DNA of 64,000 nucleotides from JBPYFK01 sp051984675. GTDB lineage: Bacteria; Actinomycetota; Actinomycetes; Mycobacteriales; Pseudonocardiaceae. The position numbers and the translations under genes are program-made. The stretch covers positions 62,001-126,000 of the forward strand of contig JBPYFK010000007.1 of the NCBI GenBank assembly GCA_051984675.1, written 5' to 3'. The notes under the pieces are model-generated. The model was not told where the DNA came from. It searched no databases and was given only the letters and a program-made list of their open reading frames with translations. Of the stretch, positions 41,185 to 50,097 are shown in pieces (position 1 is the stretch's first letter; the number at the start of each line of letters is the position of its first letter).

Positions 41185-42276
41185 ATGGTGCGCGTGAACA
41201 CGCAGCAGGCCGGGACCAACCTCGCCCGGCTCCGCGACCACAATGCCGCATTGGTGCTGGGCCTGTTGCGGACCGCGCCGCGGGGCAGTAGCCGGGTGGA
41301 GCTCGCGTCCGGGACCGGGCTCACCCCGCAGGCCATCAGCAAGATCGTGGTACGGCTGCTCGCCGACGGTTTGGTGGAGGAGACAGGGCGCGGTGCCTCG
41401 ACCGGTGGGAAGCCGCGCACCCTGCTGCGGTTGCGGCCGGATGCAGGCTTCGCGGTCGGTGTTGGGTTGGACCGGCAGGAGACGACGGTCCGGTTGACGG
41501 ACCTTGCCGGAGAACAGCGGCACCGAACGACGGTGCCGGTCGGGCTGGCTACTGGGACTCCCACGCAGGTGATCGAACGGGTCGCCGCGCAGGTGCGAGA
41601 GGCGGCCGACGCGGCCCCAACCGGGGCGAATCTGCTTGGCGTGGGCGTTGGCTGCCGCGGCCCGCTGGACTATGCCAACGGCGTGCTGCACAGCCCAGCC
41701 GGTCTGACCGCCTGGGACCGGTTCCCGCTGCGCGAAGCGCTGACCGCACGTCTGGACGGACTGCCGGTGCGCGTCGACAAGGACACGAACGTGGCGGCGC
41801 TCGCTGCGGCAGCGCCCGGGTGCACGGCGTACCTGCACCTCGCCGACGGCCTGGGGGCCGGCCTGCTGCTGGACGGCGCGGTGTATCGCGGTGCCAGAAC
41901 GAACGCGGGGGAGTTCGGCCACCAGGTGGTGCAGCTCGACGGGCCCCAGTGCACCTGCGGTGGCCGTGGCTGCCTTGAGGCACTTTGCTTGGCCGCGCTC
42001 GCCGCAGGGGATGACCGCAGCGCGGCACGGGCGTTGGGCGTGGGCGCCGCCAACCTGGTCCGGCTGCTCGACGTCGACCGAGTGGTTCTGGGCGGACACG
42101 CCGTCTTTGCCGCGCCCGATGTGTACCAACGAGAGGTCGCCAGGCAACTGGCCGCACTGCTCCCGGATCCGGAGTGGCAGAACGTCCCCGTCTCGCTCAG
42201 CCCAGCTGGTCCGTTGGCGGTCGCGGCTGGCGGCGCCGAACTCGCCCTCGGCCCGGTCTTCGGCCGTGACACCTGA
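41185..42276 (+). CDS. ROK-family transcriptional repressor
   Basis: A 363-residue ROK regulator. The N-terminal winged helix (NAALVLGLLRTAPRGSSRVEL, GLTPQAISKIVVRLLADGLV) precedes the sugar-kinase-like domain. The ROK signature is present: AGEFGHQVVQLDGPQCTCGG then RGCLE, which binds structural zinc. The phosphotransfer-region motif DKDTNVAALAAAA is also visible (NagC/Mlc-like). ATG at 41185 with AAGGGG upstream is chosen. It faces the Gfo/Idh/MocA gene over a shared palindrome. The inducer is presumably the oxidoreductase substrate or a related sugar. Confidence 0.92.
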   Translation: MVRVNTQQAGTNLARLRDHNAALVLGLLRTAPRGSSRVELASGTGLTPQAISKIVVRLLADGLVEETGRGASTGGKPRTLLRLRPDAGFAVGVGLDRQETTVRLTDLAGEQRHRTTVPVGLATGTPTQVIERVAAQVREAADAAPTGANLLGVGVGCRGPLDYANGVLHSPAGLTAWDRFPLREALTARLDGLPVRVDKDTNVAALAAAAPGCTAYLHLADGLGAGLLLDGAVYRGARTNAGEFGHQVVQLDGPQCTCGGRGCLEALCLAALAAGDDRSAARALGVGAANLVRLLDVDRVVLGGHAVFAAPDVYQREVARQLAALLPDPEWQNVPVSLSPAGPLAVAAGGAELALGPVFGRDT

Positions 42277-42438
42277 CGGCAGGCAAACCAGCCGGCATTA
42301 AAGGTCGTTAGCCTCTTAACAACAGCGCCGAACAGGTAGAACGTAGGCCCCCTACGCACAGCGAGCGTCGCCAAGCGCTGGTTGATGGAGTTTGGTAAGG
42401 GTCGTCGCGCGCTACCGTTGCGGGGGAGATCAGTTCCC

Positions 42439-43266
42439 ATGGACCTCAACACCATCACCGAAGTCATCCGGTGTCCGTCCGATCGTCCAGGTATGGACTG
42501 GCGCGCTGGAGACGCCTGGGTCGCTGGGGGAACCTGGCTGTTTTCCGTGGAACAGCCAAGCCTGCGCCGCCTGATCGACCTGACGGCGTTGCGTTGGGAG
42601 CCCCTCGTGCCGAGCGACGCGGGCCTCGAAATCGGCGCGACGTGCACCATCCGCGACCTGTATTCCTTTGTGCCGCCGGGTGATTGGGCCGCGGGCCCCC
42701 TCTTCGCGAAGAGTTGCGAGGCGTTCTTGTCCTCGTTCAAAGTCTGGAACTCGGCGACCGTCGGGGGCAACATCTGCATGTCCTTACCCGCTGGCCCAAT
42801 GATAACGCTGACGGTCGCGCTGGAAGCGAGGTACGAGCTCTGGGCTCCTGACGGATCCGCGCGCACCGTCGAGGCCCTCGACTTCGTGACCGGAGACAAC
42901 CGCAACATTCTTACTCCGGGGGAGATGTTGCGGCGCATCGACATTCCGGTGCGTGCACTGAGGAAACGGACCGCGCACCGCCGTTTCACATTGACCCGGC
43001 TCGGCCGTTCGACGGTATTCCTCATCGGTACTCAAACGCCAGGAATGAACGACCTGCTGCTTACCGTCACCGCCGGCACAACACGACCTGTGCGCCTTGC
43101 TTTCGACACCATGCCCGAAGCCCGAACCCTGCAGCGGAGCATCGAGGCTCTTCCCGCCGACATCTGGTTCGCCGATCCCAACGGGACACCCGACCACCGC
43201 CGGCACCTGACCAAGCACTTCGCCGATGCGATTCGTCGGGAACTCACAGCTGGGGGCCTGGCATGA
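42439..43266 (+). CDS. Molybdenum hydroxylase FAD-binding subunit (CoxM-like)
   Basis: A 275-residue FAD subunit of a xanthine-dehydrogenase-family enzyme. FAD-loop features are GDAWVAGGTWLFSVEQP (AGGTxL motif) and WNSATVGGNICMSLPAGPM (TxGGNxxxxxP), with DDL-like acidic residues reduced. The C-terminal CO_deh_flav domain follows (FTLTRLGRSTVFLIG). ATG at 42439 with a GGGGGAGAT leader. The stop overlaps the next ATG (ATGA). It passes electrons from the 2Fe-2S clusters of the fused partner to NAD or another acceptor. Confidence 0.88.
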   Translation: MDLNTITEVIRCPSDRPGMDWRAGDAWVAGGTWLFSVEQPSLRRLIDLTALRWEPLVPSDAGLEIGATCTIRDLYSFVPPGDWAAGPLFAKSCEAFLSSFKVWNSATVGGNICMSLPAGPMITLTVALEARYELWAPDGSARTVEALDFVTGDNRNILTPGEMLRRIDIPVRALRKRTAHRRFTLTRLGRSTVFLIGTQTPGMNDLLLTVTAGTTRPVRLAFDTMPEARTLQRSIEALPADIWFADPNGTPDHRRHLTKHFADAIRRELTAGGLA

Positions 43267-45983
43267 CATACATCGTGAACGGCAAGAGCTTCGAGGAGGA
43301 ACCAGACCCCGGCCAGTGCCTGCGCACCTTCCTCCGCGCACTCGGCCACTACGGCGTGAAAAAGGGTTGCGACGCAGGCGATTGTGGCGCATGCACGGTG
43401 TGGTTGGACGGTTATCCGGTACACAGTTGCATCACCCCCGCTTTCCGCGCGGACGGTCATGAGGTGACTACGATCGAGGGCCTCGGATCACCCGGCAACC
43501 TGCATCCAATGCAGCAGCGGTTCCGCGACGCCCCGGGATTCCAATGCGGATTCTGCACCGCAGGGATGATCATGACATCGGCAACGTTCACGAACGCCCA
43601 GAAGGAGGACTTACCACGGGCGTTGAAGGGCAACCTCTGCCGCTGCACTGGCTATCGAGGGATCGAGGACGCCGTGAAGGGTGTCGTCGGCGTCGAGAAA
43701 GCCGAGCCGGGAAAGGCCGTGGGGACGAGCGTCAGTGCGCCAGTGGCCAACGACGTGGTAACCGGTCGCGCCGAGTTCACAATGGACACCCATATCGAAG
43801 GAATGCTGCACCTCAAGGTGCTGCACTCGCCACACGCGCACGCCCGGATCGTCTCGATCGACAAGACGGCCGCACTCGCGGTTCCCGGCGTGCGTCGCGT
43901 TTACACCTGGGAAGACGTCCCGCGCAAGCGTTTCACGACCGCGATCCACACCGACCATCTGGTCGATCCCGACGACACCTACATCCTCGACAACACGGTC
44001 CGCTTCGTCGGCCAGCGCGTCGTCGCGGTCCTGGCCGACACACCCGGGGCGGCAGAAGAGGGCGGCCGGAGGGTCGTCGTCGAATACGAGGTACTGCCGG
44101 CCGTATTCGACCCCGAAGAGGCAATGGCGGCCGGAACGCCACAGCTGCACAGCGCGGACGATCCATTCGTCCGCGACCCCGTCCACAACATCCTGGTCGA
44201 GATCCATTCGCACATCGGCGATATCGACGAAGGGTTCGCCCAAGCCGACGTGATCCACGAAGGCACGTACTCGTCACCGCGAGTCCAACACGCGCATCTC
44301 GAGACGCACGGCTCGATTGCCTGGATGGACAACGGTCGTCTGAACGTCCGTACCAGCTCGCAGTCACCGTCGGTCGCGAAAGTAAAGCTCGCATATCTGT
44401 TCGGGCTACGCCCCGACCAACTCCGCGTGTTCTGCAAGCGCGTTGGTGGCGGTTTCGGCGGCAAACAGGAGGTGATCTCGGAGGATCTGGTCGCGCTCGC
44501 CACGCTGGACACCGGGCGTCCAGTCTGCTTGGAGTACACCCGCGAGGAGGAGTTCACAACGGCTTCGCCACGGCATCCGATGACGTTGACGGTCAAGCTC
44601 GGCGCGAAAGCAGACGGAACGCTCACAGCGTTCCAGGTCCGCAATGTGTCAAACACGGGCGCCTACGGCAACCACGGCGGCGAAACGCTGTATGCCGGCG
44701 GCGCCGCGGTCATGATCTACCGCTGCCCCAACAAGAAGTATGATGCCTACTCGGTTTATACGAACAACGTTCCGAGCGGGGCCTTGCGCGGTTACGGGAT
44801 GACGCAACCGGCGTTCGCCGTCGAATCCGCGATGGACGAGCTGGCACTCGCATTGCACATCGATCCGCTCGAACTGCGACGACGCAATATCGTGCGACCG
44901 GGTGATCCGCTCATCGCCATGCATGAGGGCCCCGACGACGTGATATTCACCGAGGACGGACTCGGGAAGTGCATCGACCTGGTGGATGACGCCATGGCCC
45001 GCACACTGGATGAGCCGTCCCTCGGTCCCGAGTGGCAGGTCGGGGTTGGCGTCGCGAGTTCATTGCACGAGACCGCGCCCCCAACCGAACACATCTCCGA
45101 AGCCTGGGTCACGCTTGGCGACGACCTCATGTACGAATTGGCCGTCGGAACACCCGAATTCGGCGAAGGCACGTCGACCGCGCATGTCCAGATCGCGGCC
45201 AACCAGCTGGGTACGACGCCGTCGCGGATTCGCCTGGTGCAATCTGACACCGACCGCACGGGATTCGACACCGGCGCCTTCGCGAGCGCGGGCCTTTTCG
45301 TGGCGGGCAGCGCGGTACTTCGAGCGGCCAACGCGGTACGTGACCGCATGCTCGAATTCGCGGCCGCGCACACGGGTGTCCATCTCGTGTTGTGTTCGTT
45401 GGACGACGGGGGTGTCGTCTGCGGGGATCGGCGCGTGTCGCTGGCCGAGCTCGTCGCATTGGCCCGGGCGCGCGGAATTCGATTCACCGCCGCCCGCAAG
45501 TCCTACGGCTCTCCTCGAAGCATTACCTCCAATGCGCAGGGATTCCGAATCGCCGTCCATCGGGTGACTGGTGAGATCCGCATCCTGTACAGCGTCCAGG
45601 CGACCGACGCTGCCGTCATCATCAACCCCGCGCAGGTCCGCGGTCAGGTGGAAGGCGGTGTCGCCCAGGGAATCGGCTTTACGTTGACCGAGAACCACCA
45701 CGTCGACGGGAACGGCGTCATGACCAACCCGAACTTCCGCAACTATCGTATCCCCGCTTACGCCGATATCCCCCGCACCGACGTGCTCCTGGTGGACTCG
45801 GCGGATTCCGTTGGGCCCATGCGGTCGAAGGGGATAGCGGAATGTTGTATCAACCCGGTGGCCCCCGCGTTGGCAAATGCGCTCCACGATGCGACGGGCG
45901 TCCGCTACCGCGCGCTGCCCCTGACCCCGGAACGGATCTACAGCCGGCTCGAGGAATACGAGCCTGTGCCGCGAAGGGCCTGA
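43263..45983 (+). CDS. Fused [2Fe-2S] and molybdopterin subunit of a xanthine-dehydrogenase-family hydroxylase
   Basis: A 906-residue protein in which the normally separate small and large subunits are joined. The plant-type 2Fe-2S domain has Cys36, Cys41, Cys44 and Cys56 (GCDAGDCGACTVW). The second cluster has Cys95, Cys98, Cys126 and Cys128 (CGFCTAGMIM, CRCTGYRGI). After a short linker the molybdopterin domain begins at about residue 166 (GRAEFTMDTHIEGMLHLKVL), with CKRVGGGFGGKQE, SGALRGYGMTQPAFAVES and the catalytic-Glu region SKGIAECC. The order resembles aldehyde oxidoreductase. The substrate, a heterocycle or aldehyde, is unknown. No XdhC/MoaB-type maturation gene is adjacent. Confidence 0.9.
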   Translation: MTYIVNGKSFEEEPDPGQCLRTFLRALGHYGVKKGCDAGDCGACTVWLDGYPVHSCITPAFRADGHEVTTIEGLGSPGNLHPMQQRFRDAPGFQCGFCTAGMIMTSATFTNAQKEDLPRALKGNLCRCTGYRGIEDAVKGVVGVEKAEPGKAVGTSVSAPVANDVVTGRAEFTMDTHIEGMLHLKVLHSPHAHARIVSIDKTAALAVPGVRRVYTWEDVPRKRFTTAIHTDHLVDPDDTYILDNTVRFVGQRVVAVLADTPGAAEEGGRRVVVEYEVLPAVFDPEEAMAAGTPQLHSADDPFVRDPVHNILVEIHSHIGDIDEGFAQADVIHEGTYSSPRVQHAHLETHGSIAWMDNGRLNVRTSSQSPSVAKVKLAYLFGLRPDQLRVFCKRVGGGFGGKQEVISEDLVALATLDTGRPVCLEYTREEEFTTASPRHPMTLTVKLGAKADGTLTAFQVRNVSNTGAYGNHGGETLYAGGAAVMIYRCPNKKYDAYSVYTNNVPSGALRGYGMTQPAFAVESAMDELALALHIDPLELRRRNIVRPGDPLIAMHEGPDDVIFTEDGLGKCIDLVDDAMARTLDEPSLGPEWQVGVGVASSLHETAPPTEHISEAWVTLGDDLMYELAVGTPEFGEGTSTAHVQIAANQLGTTPSRIRLVQSDTDRTGFDTGAFASAGLFVAGSAVLRAANAVRDRMLEFAAAHTGVHLVLCSLDDGGVVCGDRRVSLAELVALARARGIRFTAARKSYGSPRSITSNAQGFRIAVHRVTGEIRILYSVQATDAAVIINPAQVRGQVEGGVAQGIGFTLTENHHVDGNGVMTNPNFRNYRIPAYADIPRTDVLLVDSADSVGPMRSKGIAECCINPVAPALANALHDATGVRYRALPLTPERIYSRLEEYEPVPRRA

Positions 45984-45987
45984 GCAC

Positions 45988-46941
45988 ATGAGCACCGAAG
46001 AACTCCAAGACGCCGCGGCGACGGTCATCATCGGCCAGAAGATTCTGCCCGGGCTGGAGCGGGAGTACAAGGCGTGGCAGGAGGACGTCAACGCCGCTGC
46101 GGCTCACTACGCCGGTTATCTCGGCGCCGAGATCTCCCCACCCACACAACACCAACCCGAGTGGGTCGTCGTCTATCGATTCGACTCGGTAGCCCATCTA
46201 CAAGCGTGGATCAACAGCGCAACGAGGCAGCGCTTTCTCGATATCGGCAGCAAATATTTCGACGGTCCCGGGACCCAACAGGTAGTCAGCGGCGGCGCAC
46301 AGCCAACGGATGCGCTTGTGACCGTTGTGGTGACCCACCGCGTCCACCCGAACCAGGTAGACGACTTTCTCGATTGGCAGCGTCACCTGAGCCAGGAGGA
46401 GAGCCGATTCGAAGGCTTTCGGGGAGCCGAGCTTTTTCGGCCAATCGAGGGACTTCAGCGCGAATGGACGGCGCTGTACCGATTCGACAGCGCCGAGCAT
46501 CTGGATGCCTGGCTGACGTCGGCCAAGCGACAGGAGCTTCTCGCTGAAGGAAAGAAGTTCAACGACTTCGAACTGCGCACTATCGACAACTCGTTCGGCA
46601 GCTGGTTCGCCTTCGAAGGTAACGGAAAAGAAGCGCCTCCGCCCTCAGAAACCAAAACCGCTATCGCGGTCTGGGTCGGCTTGTACCCAACGGTTGTGCT
46701 GCTCACGCTCGCCCTGTCGCCGCTGAAGATGCCACTCTGGCTCGGGCTGCTCGTGGGCAACCTGCTTTCGAGCTTCGTCATGAGCTTTTTCACGATGCCC
46801 TACTACGTGAACCCGCTGCTCAGGCGATGGCTGCGGCCGTCACCGAGCGAACCGGCGGCGAAGACCAACCTCATCGGCCTCGGCATCGTCGGGGCGTTGA
46901 CCGTGTTCTGGGTCATTGTCTTCTACGTCCTGACGACCTAG
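45988..46941 (+). CDS. Membrane protein with two antibiotic-biosynthesis-monooxygenase (ABM) domains
   Basis: A 317-residue protein. Two ferredoxin-like ABM repeats span about residues 8-100 and 108-205, each ending in the same pattern (WVVVYRFDSVAHLQAWINS; WTALYRFDSAEHLDAWLTS). The C-terminus has three membrane helices (AVWVGLYPTVVLLTLALSP; LLVGNLLSSFVMSFF; GIVGALTVFWVIVFYVL). Tandem ABM-TM proteins are known but uncharacterised. It starts 4 bases after the molybdenum enzyme, so it is co-expressed and might anchor the enzyme or handle its quinone- or aldehyde-like product at the membrane. Confidence 0.82.
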   Translation: MSTEELQDAAATVIIGQKILPGLEREYKAWQEDVNAAAAHYAGYLGAEISPPTQHQPEWVVVYRFDSVAHLQAWINSATRQRFLDIGSKYFDGPGTQQVVSGGAQPTDALVTVVVTHRVHPNQVDDFLDWQRHLSQEESRFEGFRGAELFRPIEGLQREWTALYRFDSAEHLDAWLTSAKRQELLAEGKKFNDFELRTIDNSFGSWFAFEGNGKEAPPPSETKTAIAVWVGLYPTVVLLTLALSPLKMPLWLGLLVGNLLSSFVMSFFTMPYYVNPLLRRWLRPSPSEPAAKTNLIGLGIVGALTVFWVIVFYVLTT

Positions 46942-47117
46942 ATCAGCCGGTACCTGACGACTGACGCCGCGTCCACCGGCAGGTGACGAGGGACGATCGC
47001 CTTGAAAGTTGTTGCTTCACTTGTAGAAAGAACTTGCTCTCTTGGTTGTTACTTCCCTTATCAGGGGTATATCTGGGTGAAAGGCATGGGAAAGGAAGTG
47101 TGATTGGAGCGTGTACC

Positions 47118-48020
47118 GTGGTGCCAGAATTGATCACGCCGGACCAGGTACCGATCTGGGTGCCAGGACAGCTCACGGTTCGTAACCCCGAACAGCAGGG
47201 TTGGTCGGGCTTATCCGTGCGCGGCTACGAATACTCCGCTTCGGATGTCGAGGTTCCCCCCGTCCGTGATTTCGTCGTGGTCGCCTACCGCTCCGGGCAC
47301 ACGGACATGCGGCGGAAGCTGGATGAGGGCTGGTCTCATGAGGTCGTCGGGCCAGGTGACGTATCCCTGTTGACGCGAGCGGTGGATTCGCGCTGGGTGT
47401 GGTCGCAGGATCTCGATGTGGTGCTCGTGTTCCTCTCTGAGCAGGAAGTGAAGGACACGTGCCGCCAGATGTACGAGCGCGATGTATCGGATGTTGATAT
47501 CCAGGACGTGCTCCGAGCGCACGATCCTGCCATTCACCAGGCAGCCATGCGTACGGCGGCCGAGGCGGCTAGTGGTGAGGTCGGTAACCAATTGGTGATC
47601 GATTCGCTCGCGTGCCAACTGTCGGTTTCTCTGCTGCGAGGCTATGCCCAGATACGATTCCGCGACGTCGGTACGGGTGACAGTCTGAGCTTTCAACAAA
47701 CTCGGCTCGTGCGGGACTACGTCCAGGCGCGCCTCCATGAGAGTCTCACCTTGCAGGATCTCGCGGGATGCGTTGCGCTGAGCCGGTTCCACTTCTCGCG
47801 CCGATTCCGCAATGCTACCGGAACTACGCCACACCAATTCGTTCTCCAGCAACGGCTCACGCGTGCCCAAGAACTGCTACGCGGAACCTCCGCGACGCTG
47901 TCCGATATCGCCAGGAGCTGCGGCTTCGCCGACCAGAGTCACATGACGCGCATGTTCCGTCAGCGACTCCGAACTACACCGGCGGAATACCGGCGCGACC
48001 GTGGAAAGCGCACAAGGTGA
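47118..48020 (+). CDS. AraC-family transcriptional regulator
   Basis: A regulator of about 300 residues. The N-terminal cupin-like sensor (VRDFVVVAYRSGHTDMRR, GPGDVSLLTRAVDSRWVW) resembles the AraC_binding_2/6 group. The C-terminal double HTH is clear: VQARLHESLTLQDLAGCVAL, SRFHFSRRFRNATGTTPHQF, ARSCGFADQSHMTRMFRQR. GTG at 47118 is chosen with GGAGCG 6 bases upstream; GTG codons at 47100 and 47121 are alternatives. Following the molybdenum-hydroxylase operon on the same strand, it probably regulates that operon. Confidence 0.85.
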   Translation: MVPELITPDQVPIWVPGQLTVRNPEQQGWSGLSVRGYEYSASDVEVPPVRDFVVVAYRSGHTDMRRKLDEGWSHEVVGPGDVSLLTRAVDSRWVWSQDLDVVLVFLSEQEVKDTCRQMYERDVSDVDIQDVLRAHDPAIHQAAMRTAAEAASGEVGNQLVIDSLACQLSVSLLRGYAQIRFRDVGTGDSLSFQQTRLVRDYVQARLHESLTLQDLAGCVALSRFHFSRRFRNATGTTPHQFVLQQRLTRAQELLRGTSATLSDIARSCGFADQSHMTRMFRQRLRTTPAEYRRDRGKRTR

Positions 48021-48261
48021 CATCGATCGCGACTTCTAGTAAACAGGTGGACACGGAGGGTAATGGGAGATGGAGCAACCATCTTCTACAGGTAGGCTCC
48101 AAGCCTTCAAGAAGTCGCCCATCCTCGCAGGCAGGCTATAGGTGTAAACCGCAAGGGCAGCGCCGACAGGCGCTACTCGATGCCGTGTTGGCAAGGTGGC
48201 TGTATTGGCACAGCAAGGTGGCCGTAGGCACTTACCGGCAAGAGCAGGGGGCACGTTCAAG

Positions 48262-48780
48262 ATGGGTAAGCGCGTTTGCGTTGTTGCTGGACAGGGATCG
48301 TTACGCCGCGGTATCGCTCGCGTCCTCCTTGATGACGGGGAGGTAGAAGTTGTGTCGGAGGCTCGCTCGTTGCGTGAGGCGCTCACGGTCGTCTCGAGCG
48401 TCCAACCCGACATCGTCGTGAGCGAAGTCGACCTTCCTGACGGCAACGGGATGGACTTGTGCCGCCGGTTGGTCGATCGGCAATCCAGCCTGCGCGCATT
48501 GCTGCTGTCCGAGCGCACCGACCAGGACACACTCCTTGAGGCCGCAAGCTCGGGTGCCAGTGGTTTGGTGTCGCGCCGGTTACCGGCTATGCACATGGTT
48601 GCAGCGGTGCGCAAGGTTGCGCGGTGCCGTGATGCCGCTCGGAGACGTGAGAGGAAACCCGCAGGGGCGATCGGCGCGGAGAGGTCTTCTCGAATCGAGG
48701 AGGCTCTGCACGCGACACAGACCGATTTTCTCGACCTGGTCTGTGCCCAGGCGCCGGTAGACGCTGGATCTGGGCACTAG
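48262..48780 (+). CDS. Pseudo-receiver (response-regulator-like) protein with Glu at the phosphosite
   Basis: A 172-residue protein with a receiver fold but altered chemistry. The usual acidic pair near the N-terminus is Gly10-Gln11 (VVAGQGSLRR). The phospho-accepting Asp aligns with Glu55 (PDIVVSEVDLPDGNG). The conserved Lys is replaced in SGLVSRRLPAMHM. There is no LuxR-type HTH; the last 45 residues are basic then acidic (RDAARRRERKP, EEALHATQTDFLDL). The Asp-to-Glu change may lock an active-like state, as in designed phosphomimics. ATG at 48262 with a purine-rich leader. No histidine kinase is nearby. It may be a truncated NarL-type regulator that kept a protein-protein role. Confidence 0.75.
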   Translation: MGKRVCVVAGQGSLRRGIARVLLDDGEVEVVSEARSLREALTVVSSVQPDIVVSEVDLPDGNGMDLCRRLVDRQSSLRALLLSERTDQDTLLEAASSGASGLVSRRLPAMHMVAAVRKVARCRDAARRRERKPAGAIGAERSSRIEEALHATQTDFLDLVCAQAPVDAGSGH

Positions 48781-48996
48781 ACACTCGACTCTGCATCAGC
48801 CCCCGAAATGATCACGTTCGTCTCCGCCGCAAGACCAACCGGACTCGTCGAACACCCGCACTACGACGAAAGTCAGCGGTATTGGGCCTAGTTCCCGAAT
48901 CCGCCGTTGAACCTCATCCTGGGTGGCCCCGTATCTAACGACAGGCCGATCACCGCCTGGCAAACAGGCGGTTTGGACGAGATCCCAGGATTGGGG
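48781..48996. other. Short intergenic region ahead of the DUF4142 gene
   Basis: 216 bases. No gene, repeat or clear hairpin seen. It should hold the promoter of the lipoprotein gene. Confidence 0.3.
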
Positions 48997-49647
48997 ATGA
49001 TCGTGAAGTCTCGAACTGCTCGGGTCGCCCTGAGCGCGGTTTGCGGAGTCGCCGCCGTGTCTTTCGTGGCCGCGTGTGGAAGCGTTTCCCCGGACGGCGG
49101 CGTTCAATCTGGCTCCGGTGGCGGGCAGCAGGCAGTGCAGGCTGCCGACCAGAGCATGACGCCAACGCCCTACGGACCTCTGAGCGCAGCTGACAAGAAA
49201 CTGCTCTCGCTCGTGAAGGAGACGAGTCTGCGTGAGATCACCACGTCGCAGATGGCGATGCAGCGCTCGTCCAACCCGCGCATCAAGCAGGCCGCCCAAA
49301 TGATCATCGGCCAGCACATCGATTTGATGGATCGAGACCAGACCGCGGCGAACATGGTGGGCCTGCAGCTTCCGGACAAGCCGAGCCCGGACATGCAACA
49401 GGGCATCGACCGGATGCAGACCGAGAACGGCCAGCAGTTCGAGGACGATTACACGAATACGCTGCGCCAGGCGCACGGCGAGGCGCTGGTCCTGCTGTCA
49501 AAGGTCCGCGCCAACACGCAGAACTCCGTCACCCGTCAGTTCTCCGACGTCGCCTCCCAATTCATCAAGATGCATATCCAGGCGCTGGAGCAGACCGGCC
49601 AGGTTGATTACTCAAAGCTGCCGATTCCCTCACCAGACGGCAAGTGA
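48997..49647 (+). CDS. DUF4142 lipoprotein
   Basis: A 216-residue exported protein. The signal peptide (ARVALSAVCGVAAVSF) ends in a lipobox VAAC with Cys at about residue 26, followed by a Gly/Ser/Gln linker. The DUF4142 four-helix domain runs from about residue 65 (LSAADKKLLSLVKETSLREI) through AAQMIIGQHIDLMDRDQTAA and GQQFEDDYTNTLRQAHGEAL to the end. The family is ferritin-like in fold and periplasmic, with function unsettled. The ATG at 48997 is chosen because the signal peptide begins there. It stands alone. Confidence 0.88.
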   Translation: MIVKSRTARVALSAVCGVAAVSFVAACGSVSPDGGVQSGSGGGQQAVQAADQSMTPTPYGPLSAADKKLLSLVKETSLREITTSQMAMQRSSNPRIKQAAQMIIGQHIDLMDRDQTAANMVGLQLPDKPSPDMQQGIDRMQTENGQQFEDDYTNTLRQAHGEALVLLSKVRANTQNSVTRQFSDVASQFIKMHIQALEQTGQVDYSKLPIPSPDGK

Positions 49648-50097
49648 AAGCCACCCGTACCCTGCTGAGCGGAGTTGATGCACCGACGGTCGGGCCTTGA
49701 CGTTCACGAGCGCGTTTGACGCGCTGTGGGAGGCTCGGCGGAATCCTCCATGGGATGCCGATATGCCGCATGACCAGTGCGGATACGTTACCGGCACCCG
49801 CCGGGTGCCCGGCCGTCGCGGGACAGCCGTGTGGCGATTGTGGCGGGTGAGGCATTTCCGCAGGCACGCTACGTCTGGGACCGCCGGGCCAGGCCGGAAA
49901 TTGGGACTTAAGACCCGGGTTCTGACCATGAACCCTCGGCCAGACTCAACGACCGTATGTCGCGGTCCCCGTAATCAGTGACGAAGCGTAGCGAGACCAG
50001 TGCGCGCGGAGCCCCCGGTCGTGCTCGAAGATCATCTGTCTGCCGAGTTGCGATACGACTCTTGCGGGCGGGTACGAGCGTGCGCGGAAAGGCGATC
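49648..50097. other. 450-base region without a recognisable gene
   Basis: I see no conserved coding sequence, tRNA or repeat. Open frames are present on both strands but show no family motif. GGAAAGG just before 50098 is a plausible ribosome site for the membrane-protein gene. Confidence 0.3.
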
